Source: JACNKJ01 sp964344565 | Lineage (GTDB): Bacteria; Krumholzibacteriota; Krumholzibacteriia; JACNKJ01 | DNA: 64,000 nucleotides | Direction: 5' to 3' | Assembly (NCBI GenBank): GCA_964344565.1 | Contig: CAYFNT010000019.1 | Location: 1 to 64,000 of the forward strand | Part shown: positions 8,866-17,331 of the stretch, piece by piece | Position numbering within the stretch: the stretch's first letter is position 1 | Layout: every line of letters begins with the position of its first letter | The notes under the pieces: model-generated | The model's input: only the letters and a program-made list of their open reading frames with translations | Databases searched by the model: none | What the model was told of the DNA's origin: nothing | Position numbers and translations under genes: made by a program

Positions 8866-9282
8866 TTGCCGTTTGCGATTTCACTTTCCGCGCGTGGATC
8901 CCACTTCGCTCTATCGCTAGCTGTGTTGTTCTCCTCGATTCTGTGCGCTTGTGCTCCGAGCTACTCACCTATCCCGCTTTTCTCGATCGAGGATGGAAAA
9001 CCCCTACCAATCTATAGAGAAGTCCAGGCTGGAGAGGAGCTATGGATATCCCTGAAAGATGGCTCGCAGATTCAGGGCAAATTCGTATCCAGCCGCAATG
9101 ATTCGATCTATCTAACGGTTGTTCGTACTTCAGATTCGAGTCGCGGTTGGGCGATCGGTGATTCTATTGCAGTCCACCACTATGCAATCAGCGATATTTC
9201 GTTGAAGGGCGAGACCGGGCTGTCGAGTTTTGCGATGGGCTCATTGGCGAGCATCGTACTATTGGTGGTGCTGATTCTCTAG
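8866..9282 (+). CDS. Small lipoprotein, type A copy 2 of the tandem array
   Basis: 138 residues from TTG at 8866, which lies 1 nt after the previous stop with GGAGGG 7 nt upstream. Signal peptide and lipobox SSILCAC, then AGEELWISLKDGSQIQGKFV and ISDISL, and a C-terminal hydrophobic helix (MGSLASIVLLVVLIL). It pairs with the first gene (CAP-x-Y). Its base composition is visibly less GC-rich than the flanking enzyme genes. Function unknown. Confidence 0.72.
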   Translation: MPFAISLSARGSHFALSLAVLFSSILCACAPSYSPIPLFSIEDGKPLPIYREVQAGEELWISLKDGSQIQGKFVSSRNDSIYLTVVRTSDSSRGWAIGDSIAVHHYAISDISLKGETGLSSFAMGSLASIVLLVVLIL

Positions 9283-9294
9283 GAGGGCATTTCC

Positions 9295-9738
9295 TTGACA
9301 TTTGAATCCGAGAGATCAAAGGGATTGGTTCTTTGGCTGCTGTTTGTACTGATCGTATCTCTCGCGCTTACTTCATGCTCTTCGAGGCGGCCTGTGATTG
9401 TCGAGTATCGGGAAAATGGTACATCTAAACTTCTAGCCATCACTATCAAGGAGGGAGATCAGATCAGAGTCGTGACCCATGATGGGAGTACTTACCAGGG
9501 CATAGTCCGATCGATGGACCAGACCGAGATCACATTGGGAATCCGTTTAGGTGCAGGCACTCCCCGCTATGAGAGCATGGAGAGAATTGTTTGGGCAGAT
9601 ATCGCCAGAATAGGGCATCTTGCCCCTCCATCCAGGTGGGAGAAGACCCTGATGTTCTTCGCAGGGATGGCAGTAACGACCTTGGCGGTTGCCACGGTTC
9701 TGTCTATTTGGCTTTCCTACGCTTTTGGTGGTTTGTAA
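9295..9738 (+). CDS. Small lipoprotein, type B copy 2 of the tandem array
   Basis: 147 residues from TTG at 9295 with AGGAGGG at 9281-9287. Lipobox LTSC, then SSRRPVIVEY, KEGDQIRVVTHDGSTYQGIV, WADIARIGHL and a C-terminal helix (FFAGMAVTTLAVATVLSIW). It pairs with the second gene. It is the last of the array and converges with the PLP enzyme gene ending at 9750. As with its neighbours, lipid anchor plus transmembrane helix is read directly and function is unknown. Confidence 0.72.
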   Translation: MTFESERSKGLVLWLLFVLIVSLALTSCSSRRPVIVEYRENGTSKLLAITIKEGDQIRVVTHDGSTYQGIVRSMDQTEITLGIRLGAGTPRYESMERIVWADIARIGHLAPPSRWEKTLMFFAGMAVTTLAVATVLSIWLSYAFGGL

Positions 9739-9749
9739 CAGGGGAAAAG

Positions 9750-10895
9750 TTAGACCTTCTCCAGCGCCTGTTCCAGGTCGGCGAGGATGTCCTCCGCGTC
9801 CTCGATGCCCACGGAAATCCGCACCAAACCGTCGGTGAGCCCGCGGGCCTCGCGTTCTTCGCGGGGCACCTCGGCGTGGGTCATGGTGGCCGGATGGGTG
9901 ATCATGGTCTCCACGGCGCCCAGGCTTTCGGCCAGCGCGCAGAGCTCCACCGAGTTCATGAGCGTGGTGCCCGCGGGAATGCCGCCCTTGAGCGTGAAGC
10001 TGATCATGCCGGAGAAGCCCTTCTCCATCTGAGCGGCCGCTACCGAATGCATTGGGTGGCTCTCCAGTCCCGGATAGGTCACCGACTCCACCTTGGGATG
10101 GGCCTCCAGGTACTTCGCCACGGCCAAGCCGTTCTCGGCATGGCGCGCCATGCGCAGGCTCAGGGTCTTGAGCCCCTCGATGGTGAGCCAGCAGTCGAAG
10201 GGGCTGGGAATCGCGCCCACCGACTTCTGGGTGTACTTCATGCGGGCCTGGATCTCCTCGTCGTTGGTGAGGATCATGCCGCCGATGATGAGGTTGTGCC
10301 CGCTCAGGTACTTGGTCGTCGAGTGCATGACGATGTCCGCGCCGTAGTCCACCGGCCGCAGGTGGTAGGGCGTGGCGAAGGTGGAATCCACGCCGAAGAG
10401 CAGGCCGGCCTGCTTCGCGATCTTGCCCACGGCCTCGAGGTCGGTGACCTTGAGCAGGGGATTGGTGGGCGTCTCCACCCAGATCATCTTCGTGTTGGGT
10501 TTGATCGCCGCTTCCACCTCAGCGGTGTCGCTGGAGTTCACGTAGGTGACCTCCAGGCCCCACTCGGCCAGGAAGTTGTTGAGCAGGCGGATCACGCCGC
10601 CGTAGACGTCGTCGCTGCTCACGATGTGATCGCCGGGCTTGAACATGCGCATGACCGCGTCCACAGAACTCATGCCGCTGGTGAAGGCCGTGGCGTACTT
10701 CATGCCCTCGATCTCGGCCATGAGCTCTTCGAGGATCTGCCTCGTCGGATTGGAGGAGCGCGTGTAGTCGAAGCCCAGGTTGCGCCCAACCTCGGGCAGC
10801 ACGTAGGTGGCCGACTGGTAGAGCGGCGTGATGATCGCGCCGGTGGTCGGGTCGGGCTTCTGCGCCGCGCGCACGCACTTGGTATCGAACTTCAT
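9750..10895 (-). CDS. Cystathionine gamma-lyase / gamma-synthase family PLP enzyme
   Basis: 381 residues, the normal length for the Cys/Met metabolism PLP family. Signatures: TPLYQSATYV, the SGMSSVDAVMRMFKPGDHIV segment, WVETPTNPLL, and the PLP-lysine motif MHSTTKYLSGHNLIIGG. It is the last gene of a minus-strand run, 1 nt after a cysteine synthase/CBS-like gene. The pairing with two CBS-like enzymes suggests the lyase direction of transsulfuration (cystathionine to cysteine), but gamma-synthase and lyase are hard to separate by sequence. Confidence 0.88.
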   Translation of the reverse strand: MKFDTKCVRAAQKPDPTTGAIITPLYQSATYVLPEVGRNLGFDYTRSSNPTRQILEELMAEIEGMKYATAFTSGMSSVDAVMRMFKPGDHIVSSDDVYGGVIRLLNNFLAEWGLEVTYVNSSDTAEVEAAIKPNTKMIWVETPTNPLLKVTDLEAVGKIAKQAGLLFGVDSTFATPYHLRPVDYGADIVMHSTTKYLSGHNLIIGGMILTNDEEIQARMKYTQKSVGAIPSPFDCWLTIEGLKTLSLRMARHAENGLAVAKYLEAHPKVESVTYPGLESHPMHSVAAAQMEKGFSGMISFTLKGGIPAGTTLMNSVELCALAESLGAVETMITHPATMTHAEVPREEREARGLTDGLVRISVGIEDAEDILADLEQALEKV

Positions 10896-10896
10896 G

Positions 10897-11853
10897 CTAG
10901 TCCTCCAGGAATCCGTGCTCGCGCATCCAGGCGTCGTTCACGAACTTGGTCATGTAGTTGCGGATGGAGTCGGGCAGGATGGTCAGGGCCCGCTTCACCC
11001 CCGGTTCCTGCTTCAGGATCTCGAGCATGGCCCAGACCGCCGCCCCCGAGCTTCCGCCCACGAGCAGGCCCTCTTCCTTGATGAGCCTGCGGGCCATGTG
11101 GAAACTGTCCTTGTCGTTGCTGTAGATCCATCCGTCGATGTTGTCGTACTCGAGAACTTCGGGAATGAAATCGTAGCCGATGCCCTCCACCTGGTAGACG
11201 CCCACTTCCTCGCGGCCGCCCAGCACTGAACCCTCGGGATCCACGCCGATGATCTTGATCTTCGGGTTCTTCTCTTTCAGATACCTGGCCACGCCGGCGA
11301 TGGTGCCGCCGGTGCCCGCGCCGATGACGCAGAGGTCGAGGCTCTCGCCGAAGTCCTCCCAGATCTCGGCGCCGGTGCCGTGGTAGTGGGCGTCGGGATT
11401 GTCCTGGTTCGTGTACTGGTCGGGGATCACCGAGCCCTCGATCTCTTCGTTGAGCCGCTTGGCCACGCCCAGCAGGCTCTCCGGATCGTCGTGGGCGGCC
11501 TCGGTGGGCGTGCGGATGATCTCGGCGCCCAGGGCCTCCATGACCACCTGCTTCTCCTGACTCATCTTCTCGGGCAGGGTGATCTTGAGCGGATAGCCCC
11601 TCACCGCGGCCGTCATGGCCAACCCCGCGCCGGTGTTGCCGCTGGTGGGTTCGATGAGCGTGCTGCCGGGAGAGATGCGACCGGCCTTCTCCAGGCCGTC
11701 CACCATGCGCACGGCGATGCGATCCTTTACGGATCCCGCCGGGTTCAGATACTCGCACTTGGCGTAGAGTTCGACGCCGGTGTCCGCGCCGATGCGGTTC
11801 AGCCTGACGACGGGCGTGTTACCCACGACCTTCAGGATGTTCTCGTAGATCAT
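10897..11853 (-). CDS. Cysteine synthase / cystathionine beta-synthase-like enzyme, copy 2
   Basis: 318 residues from the ATG at 11853 (AAAGG upstream). An upstream in-frame extension into the preceding gene is not used. Fold type II PLP enzyme: PLP Lys in NPAGSVKDRIAVRMV, phosphate loop TSGNTGAGLAM, and C-terminal GGSSGAAVWAML. The segment DQYTNQDNPDAHYHGTGAEIWED has the HY pair and Q-Y-x-N typical of CBS rather than CysK, so condensation of homocysteine with serine is as likely as O-acetylserine sulfhydrylation. No CBS regulatory domains and no haem region. Tandem paralogue of the gene 10 nt upstream. Confidence 0.88.
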   Translation of the reverse strand: MIYENILKVVGNTPVVRLNRIGADTGVELYAKCEYLNPAGSVKDRIAVRMVDGLEKAGRISPGSTLIEPTSGNTGAGLAMTAAVRGYPLKITLPEKMSQEKQVVMEALGAEIIRTPTEAAHDDPESLLGVAKRLNEEIEGSVIPDQYTNQDNPDAHYHGTGAEIWEDFGESLDLCVIGAGTGGTIAGVARYLKEKNPKIKIIGVDPEGSVLGGREEVGVYQVEGIGYDFIPEVLEYDNIDGWIYSNDKDSFHMARRLIKEEGLLVGGSSGAAVWAMLEILKQEPGVKRALTILPDSIRNYMTKFVNDAWMREHGFLED

Positions 11854-11863
11854 CGATGCCTTT

Positions 11864-12877
11864 CTAGGATTTTGCGGAAGAGGCCGGAGTATAGCGGCGG
11901 GTTTCGGCCTTGGGAAGCTCATCTTCCTCGCCCAGGAAGCCGTTCTCGCGCATCCACTGGTCGGAGACGAACTTGGTCATGTAGTTGCGGATGCCGTCGG
12001 GCATCACGCCGAGGATCTTCGATCCGGCGGGCAGTTCGCGGCCGACCTCGAGCATGGCCAGGGCGATGGCGCCGGAGCTTCCGCCCACGAGCAGGCCCTC
12101 CTCCTTGATGAGCCGCCTCGCCATGTGGAAGGTTTCCCGGTCGCGGGTGGTCACCAGCCGGTCGATGATGTCGAAGTCGAAGATGTCGGGCATGAAGTCG
12201 TAGCCGATGCCCTCGGTCTTGAAGGGGCGCGCCTCCTGCTGGCCGCCGAGCATGGAATCTTCGGGCTCCACGCCCACCACGAGGATGTCCGGATTCATCT
12301 CCTTCAGGTAGCGCGCGATGCCCATGAGGGTGCCGCCGGTGCCCACGCCGATGACCACGGCGTCGAGCGAGTCGCCGAAGTCCTCCCAGATCTCCGCGCC
12401 CGTGCCGTAGTAGTGGGAGTCGGGATTGTCCTCGTTCTCGTACTGGTTGGGAAGCACGGCGCCGGTTTCCCGGGCGATCTCTACCGCCTTGCCGAACTGG
12501 CTCTCGGGGCTTGTGTGGGGCACTCCGTCGGGGGTGCGCACGGCCCGCGCGCCCATGGCGTTGAGCAGGATCTCCTTCTCGAGGCTGATCTTCTGGCTCA
12601 TGGTGCAGACCAGATCGTAGCCCTTCACGGCGGCGACCATGGCCAGTCCGATGCCCGTGTTGCCGCTGGTGGGCTCCACGATGGCACCGCCGGGCCTGAG
12701 CTCGCCCGATTCCTCGAGCTTCTCGACCATGCGCAGGGCCACGCGGTCCTTGAGCGATCCTCCCGGGTTGAGGAAGTCGCACTTGCCGTAGAACTCCACG
12801 GGCAGACCCGCGCCGATGCGGTTCAGACGAACCACGGGCGTCTTGCCGATGACTTGAAGGATGTTCTCGTAGATCAT
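11864..12877 (-). CDS. Cysteine synthase / cystathionine beta-synthase-like enzyme, copy 1
   Basis: 337 residues. Its N terminus is nearly identical in pattern to the downstream copy (MIYENILQVIGKTPVVRLNRIG). PLP Lys in NPGGSLKDRVALRMV, TSGNTGIGLAMVAA, NQYENEDNPDSHYYGTG and GGSSGAIALAML. It carries a ~20-residue charged C-terminal extension that the other copy lacks. First gene of the three-gene transsulfuration block with the paralogue at 10897-11853 and the gamma-lyase-like enzyme. The two copies may have split substrates (O-acetylserine versus serine/homocysteine); that is inference. Confidence 0.88.
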   Translation of the reverse strand: MIYENILQVIGKTPVVRLNRIGAGLPVEFYGKCDFLNPGGSLKDRVALRMVEKLEESGELRPGGAIVEPTSGNTGIGLAMVAAVKGYDLVCTMSQKISLEKEILLNAMGARAVRTPDGVPHTSPESQFGKAVEIARETGAVLPNQYENEDNPDSHYYGTGAEIWEDFGDSLDAVVIGVGTGGTLMGIARYLKEMNPDILVVGVEPEDSMLGGQQEARPFKTEGIGYDFMPDIFDFDIIDRLVTTRDRETFHMARRLIKEEGLLVGGSSGAIALAMLEVGRELPAGSKILGVMPDGIRNYMTKFVSDQWMRENGFLGEEDELPKAETRRYTPASSAKS

Positions 12878-12965
12878 GATACTCCTGGCGGCTCACTATA
12901 AGGCAGATTCCGGCATCCTGCCAGACTCCATTGCGCAAACCCGGTAGCCGCCGCGGGTTCCACGG

Positions 12966-12992
12966 AAAAGGCGGGCCCGAGAGCCCGCCTTT
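12966..12992 (-). terminator. Intrinsic terminator of the fumarase operon
   Basis: A perfect 10-bp stem (12983-12992 with 12967-12976, AAAGGCGGGC on the minus strand) with a 6-nt loop. It runs into T residues on the minus strand (plus-strand A tract 12966-12969), 20 nt after the stop of the beta subunit at 13012. Confidence 0.75.
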
Positions 12993-13011
12993 CCCGGTGA
13001 AACGTCGATAA

Positions 13012-13626
13012 CTAGGCCTTGAACATGTTCTCGTAGCGGCCGCGGCTCTCTTCGAGCACTTTCTTGTGCAGGCTGTTGCCATGGCTGTCCATGGTGACCA
13101 CGCACTGGAAGTCCTCCACGCGGATGCGCCAGAAGGCCTCGGGCAGACCGAACTCGGTCTTGTAGACATCCTCCACCTCGACCACCCGTTGAGCGATGAG
13201 GCTGGCCGCGCCCCCAACGGCGTGCAGATAGACCGCCCCGTGTTCCTGGCAGGCGTCCAGGGTGATCTGTCCCATGCCGCCCTTGCCGATGACGGCCCTC
13301 ACGCCGAGCTCGCCGATGATCCGGTGCTGATACGGCTCCTCCCGGGCGCTGGTGGTGGGACCGGCGGCCACGAAATGCCATTTGCCGTCCTCGTCCTGCC
13401 GGACCACCGGACCGCAGTGGTAGATGACGCCGCCGTCGAGCAGGGGACCGAGAACGGCCTTCAGCTCGGCGTCCTCGCCGGTGGCCTCGATGTCGAGCCA
13501 CTCGTCGATCATGTACTTGTGCGCCGCGTCCCGCGCCGTGACGAACACGCCGCTGAGGGACACCACGTCGCCTACCTTGAGTTCCCGGATCTGCTCTTCG
13601 CTGATGGGGGTCTTCAGGTCAATCAT
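13012..13626 (-). CDS. Class I (Fe-S) fumarate hydratase, beta subunit
   Basis: 204 residues, the usual size of the separate C-terminal (beta) chain of two-subunit class I fumarases and tartrate dehydratases. Recognisable parts: LKVGDVVSLSGVFVTARDAAHK, YHCGPVVRQ, GPTTSAREEPY, KGGMGQ and HAVGGAASLIA. With the alpha chain it interconverts fumarate and malate in the cytoplasm. It overlaps the alpha gene by 8 nt, so translation is coupled. Tartrate dehydratase cannot be excluded, but fumarase is the commoner role. Confidence 0.92.
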   Translation of the reverse strand: MIDLKTPISEEQIRELKVGDVVSLSGVFVTARDAAHKYMIDEWLDIEATGEDAELKAVLGPLLDGGVIYHCGPVVRQDEDGKWHFVAAGPTTSAREEPYQHRIIGELGVRAVIGKGGMGQITLDACQEHGAVYLHAVGGAASLIAQRVVEVEDVYKTEFGLPEAFWRIRVEDFQCVVTMDSHGNSLHKKVLEESRGRYENMFKA

Positions 13627-14500
13627 AGCTCACCTCCCCGCCGCGAATGGTCATGGCCTGTTTCCGGGCCGCCCAGCACATGTAGATGATGGACACGAAG
13701 AAGCTCGCCGGCACCCGGTGAGCCTTGGTGATCTTGGTGCCGAGCACGGTGGTCATGCCCCCGAAGCCCATGGGGCCGATGCCCAGGTCGTTGGCCTTCT
13801 CCGTGATCTCGCTTTCGAGTCCGGCCAGCACGGAATCGGGATTCGCATCGCCCAGATCCCGAAGGATCTGCTTCTTGGCCATGGCGTAGCCGCTGCTGCG
13901 GTCGCCGCCGATGCAGACGCCCAGCACGGCGGGCCCGCAGCCCTTCCCCTGGGCATTCACCACGGCGTCCAGGATGACCTTGCGCACGCCGTCCAGGTCG
14001 CGTCCCGCGCCGAGTTCCGAGTGGGGCAGTGCGTACTGCGCGCCGGTGTTCTCGCTGCCGCCGCCCTTGAGCATGAGGTCCACACGGATCTCGTCCTCAC
14101 GGTCCCACTGCTCGAAGTAGACGGCCGGGAAGTGGTCGCCGGTATTGTCGCCGCTGTTCTTCCCCGTGATCGAGTCCACCGCATTGGGGCGCAGGTAGTT
14201 TTTCGTGGTGGCCACCTTCACGGCCTCGGTGAAGGCCGCCTTGAACTGCGCGGCGGGATAGTCCCAGGGGTGCTTCACGTAGAAGACCGGCGTGCCGGTG
14301 TCCTGGCAGATGGGCGTGGAATGCTCCTCGGCCAGGTTGATGTTCTCGAGAATGGTACCGAGGGTGGCCGCGGCCGGCGAGTCGTCGGCCTCGCTGGCGT
14401 GACCCTCGGAAAGGGCGGTCCGGATGTCCGCGGGCAGGCGCGTCGACGCCAGGCGGATCAGCTCCAGGGCCCAGTCGGTCAATTCTGGAATGGTTTTCAT
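13619..14500 (-). CDS. Class I (Fe-S) fumarate hydratase, alpha subunit
   Basis: 293 residues from the ATG at 14500; longer in-frame upstream starts run antisense into glnA and are rejected. Family motifs: STPICQDTGTPVFYVKHPW, LRPNAVDSITGKNSGDN, MLKGGGSENTGAQYALP and GPAVLGVCIGGDRSSGYAMAKKQ. They include the conserved cysteines that hold the oxygen-sensitive [4Fe-4S] cluster. First gene of the two-gene operon. An oxygen-labile fumarase fits an anaerobic or microaerobic lifestyle. Confidence 0.93.
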   Translation of the reverse strand: MKTIPELTDWALELIRLASTRLPADIRTALSEGHASEADDSPAAATLGTILENINLAEEHSTPICQDTGTPVFYVKHPWDYPAAQFKAAFTEAVKVATTKNYLRPNAVDSITGKNSGDNTGDHFPAVYFEQWDREDEIRVDLMLKGGGSENTGAQYALPHSELGAGRDLDGVRKVILDAVVNAQGKGCGPAVLGVCIGGDRSSGYAMAKKQILRDLGDANPDSVLAGLESEITEKANDLGIGPMGFGGMTTVLGTKITKAHRVPASFFVSIIYMCWAARKQAMTIRGGEVSYD

Positions 14501-14600
14501 CGATCTCCGCCTTTCGCCCGTCTGGCGGGCCCAGACAATATAGCCAGGGGAGGCAGGCCCATCAATCGAAGCCTTTGCGATAAAATCGTTTCCCGGCCCC

Positions 14601-14629
14601 TTGGAAGTACCGATCCGGATTGCTACTAT
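14601..14629 (+). promoter_or_regulatory. Sigma70-type promoter of glnA
   Basis: TTGGAA (14601-14606) and TACTAT (14624-14629) with a 17-nt spacer. This puts the transcript start about 28 nt before the glnA ATG at 14664. It also argues against a start codon further upstream. Confidence 0.6.
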
Positions 14630-14663
14630 GCCCCGTCGAATCGGCATGGGTGAAGGAGGGGAT

Positions 14664-16100
14664 ATGCCGCCCAAGACTTCCACCGCGCTGCTCGCATGGG
14701 CGAAAAAGAATCGCATCGAGGTCGTGGACCTCAAGTTCGTGGACCTTTTCGGCCGCTGGCACCACATTAGTCTGCCGGCCAGTCGCCTCGGACCCGACCT
14801 TTTCACGCGGGGCATCGCCTTCGACGGCTCCAGCGTGCCGGGCTTCAAGAAACTCGAGGCCGGCGACATGGTGCTCTTGCCCGATCCGAAGACCTCGAGC
14901 ATCGATCCGTTCTGGGAAAAGAAGACCCTCTCGCTCATCTGCCAGCCCGCCGAGGCCGACACGCGAAAGGCCTTCTGGAAGGATCCCCGCGCCATCATGT
15001 ACAACGCCGAGGCCTGGATGCGCGAACTCGGAATCGCCGACCAGAGCGAGTGGGGTCCCGAGTTCGAGTTCTACATCGTCGACTCGGTGAGTTATCGCAA
15101 CGAGATCAACGAGGCCTTCTACCGCATCGACAGCGCCGAGGCCGACTGGAACTCCGCGGTGGAGGAGGGACAGAACCTCGGTTACAAGATTCCGCACCAG
15201 GGCGGCTATCACGCCATTCCTCCCCACGACCAGCTCTTCGACCTGCGCGCCGAGATGGTGGCCGAGATCGAGAAGGCCGGCATCGACGTGCGCTATCATC
15301 ATCACGAGGTGGGTGGGCCCGGACAGAGCGAGATCGAGGTGGTCGAAGGCCCCCTCGAGCAGATGGGCGACAACGCCCTGCGCATCAAGTACATCATCAA
15401 GATGGTGGCGGCCCGCGCGAACAAGACGGTGACCTTCATGCCCAAGCCCCTCTTCAACGAAGCGGGCAGCGGCATGCACTTCCATCAGCGCCTTCGCAAG
15501 GGCAAGAAGAACCTTTTCTGGGACGCCAAGGGATACGCCGGGCTCAGCAAGACCGCCCTGCACTACATCGGCGGGCTCCTGGCCCATGCGCCTGCGCTGC
15601 TGGCCTTCACGAACCCGAGCACCAACAGCTACAAGCGTCTGGTGCCCGGATTCGAAGCGCCCGTCCGCACCTTCTTCGGATTGGCCAACCGCAGCGCCGC
15701 GGTGCGCATTCCCAAGTATGCGAACAGCGCGGCGACCAAGCGCATCGAGTTCCGTCCGCCGGACGCCAGTTGCAATATCTACCTGGCCATGGCGGCCCAG
15801 CTCATGGCGGGCCTGGACGGAATCCGCCGCCAGCTGGATCCCACGGAACTGGGTTTCGGGCCCATCGACACGAACATCTACGAGCTGTCCGATACGGAAC
15901 TCGATCGCATCGGCGGATTGCCCACGAGTCTGCGCGAAGCCATGGTGGCCCTCAACGCCGACCGCGACTTCCTGCTGGAGGGCGGCGTCTTTCCCGAGGA
16001 GCTCATCGACTTCTGGATCGAAACGAAGATGGAAAAGGAGTACAACGAGGTGCGGAACCGTCCGCATCCCTATGAGTTGTCCCTGTACTTCGACGTGTAG
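14664..16100 (+). CDS. glnA: Glutamine synthetase, type I
   Basis: 478 residues from the ATG at 14664 (GGAGGG just upstream; ATG at 14646 is possible). Signatures: RGIAFDGSSVPGF, the glutamate/ammonium site GPEFEFYI, the ATP-site histidine motif NEAGSGMHFHQ, and VPGFEAPVRTFFGLANRSAAVRIP. The region around the adenylylation Tyr of enterobacterial GS reads TNIYELSD, so the Tyr is kept, although the surrounding sequence differs. It condenses glutamate and ammonia at the cost of ATP in the cytoplasm. No nif or glnB gene is adjacent. Confidence 0.95.
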   Translation: MPPKTSTALLAWAKKNRIEVVDLKFVDLFGRWHHISLPASRLGPDLFTRGIAFDGSSVPGFKKLEAGDMVLLPDPKTSSIDPFWEKKTLSLICQPAEADTRKAFWKDPRAIMYNAEAWMRELGIADQSEWGPEFEFYIVDSVSYRNEINEAFYRIDSAEADWNSAVEEGQNLGYKIPHQGGYHAIPPHDQLFDLRAEMVAEIEKAGIDVRYHHHEVGGPGQSEIEVVEGPLEQMGDNALRIKYIIKMVAARANKTVTFMPKPLFNEAGSGMHFHQRLRKGKKNLFWDAKGYAGLSKTALHYIGGLLAHAPALLAFTNPSTNSYKRLVPGFEAPVRTFFGLANRSAAVRIPKYANSAATKRIEFRPPDASCNIYLAMAAQLMAGLDGIRRQLDPTELGFGPIDTNIYELSDTELDRIGGLPTSLREAMVALNADRDFLLEGGVFPEELIDFWIETKMEKEYNEVRNRPHPYELSLYFDV

Positions 16101-16115
16101 CCGAGCGGAGGACGC

Positions 16116-17330
16116 ATGTTCATCAACGATCCCATTCATGGATTCATCGAGCTGAACGATCTGCAGTCCTCCCTGCTCGAACTGCCCGAACTGCAGCGCC
16201 TCCAGTGGATACGCCAGCTGGGCCTGAGCTTCCTCAGCTATCCCGGCGGCGTGCACACCCGGGCGAGCCACGTGGTCGGCGTGAGTCATGTGGCCGGCGA
16301 GATGGCCCGCATCTTCGATCTGCTGCCCGAGCAGAAGTGGCTGGCCCAGGCGGCGGGCTTGCTCCACGACCTCGGCCACACGCCCTTCAGCCACGCGCTG
16401 GAGACCCTGCTTCCCGACGATCACATGGAACTCACGAGCAATCTCATCACGGGGAAGATGCGATTCAGCTTCCCCGGCGCGGGATGGGTGCCGCGGGTGC
16501 TCGAGCGATTCGGTCTGGATCCCGAGGAGGTGGGCGATCTGGTGGTGGGGCGGCACGAGGATCCGATTCTGCAGAATATCATCCACGGGCCCATCGACGC
16601 CGATCAGCTCGACTACCTTCTACGCGACAGCTACTTCACCGGCATCAGCCACGGGCAGATCGATCTCTATCGGATCCTGCACACCCTGAAGCCCGACGCC
16701 GAGGCGGGGCGCGTCTTCCTGCTCGAGAAGGGCCTGGACGCCATCGAGGAGATGCTCGTCGCACGCGATCACATGTATTCGGCGGTCTACGCGCACAAGA
16801 CCAGCCGCATCGCCGAGACCATGCTGCTGCGCGCCATGGAACTGGCGGTGAGCGAGATCGAGGGCTGGTACGAGATGACCGACGGCGAGCTGCTCACGCG
16901 CATCCGCATGGCCGGCGGCGTGAGCGAATCGCTCATGGAGAAGATTCTCTACCGCAATCTCTACAAGACTGCCTTCAGCGTACCGAGCAAGGTGGCCGAA
17001 GGCGAGCGCAGCGCGCTGATGGAGCGCCTCGCCGGACGCGATCGCCAGACCCTGGAGACGGCACTCTGCGATCTCTGCGGCCTCGGTCCCGGCGAACTGC
17101 TCGTGGACATGCCCCTGGACGTGCTCGCTTTCAGCGAGCCTCGACTCACGCGCTTGGAACTGCCCATCCTGCGCAAAACCGGCGAATGGGCCGAGCTCGA
17201 CGAGATGAGCACCCTGGCCCGGGCCCTCATGGAGAAGGAGTCGGCGCACACGGTCTTCGCCGTGTTCACCGCCGACGAGAACGCGCTACGTGTTCGCGCG
17301 ATTCTTCAGGATTGGTTGGAGGAAGGGTAG
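16116..17330 (+). CDS. HD-domain phosphohydrolase (dNTPase-like, COG1078 type)
   Basis: 404 residues, 15 nt after glnA. It begins FINDPIHGFIEL, the characteristic start of this family. It has the H...HD...D metal set in HTRASHVVGVSHVAGEMARIF and GLLHDLGHTPFSHALE, and continues with DADQLDYLLRDSYFTGI. Relatives are SAMHD1/dGTPase-like enzymes that remove triphosphate from deoxynucleotides. The exact substrate is not predictable from sequence. It converges with the histidine kinase gene with a 1-nt gap. Confidence 0.9.
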   Translation: MFINDPIHGFIELNDLQSSLLELPELQRLQWIRQLGLSFLSYPGGVHTRASHVVGVSHVAGEMARIFDLLPEQKWLAQAAGLLHDLGHTPFSHALETLLPDDHMELTSNLITGKMRFSFPGAGWVPRVLERFGLDPEEVGDLVVGRHEDPILQNIIHGPIDADQLDYLLRDSYFTGISHGQIDLYRILHTLKPDAEAGRVFLLEKGLDAIEEMLVARDHMYSAVYAHKTSRIAETMLLRAMELAVSEIEGWYEMTDGELLTRIRMAGGVSESLMEKILYRNLYKTAFSVPSKVAEGERSALMERLAGRDRQTLETALCDLCGLGPGELLVDMPLDVLAFSEPRLTRLELPILRKTGEWAELDEMSTLARALMEKESAHTVFAVFTADENALRVRAILQDWLEEG

Positions 17331-17331
17331 G

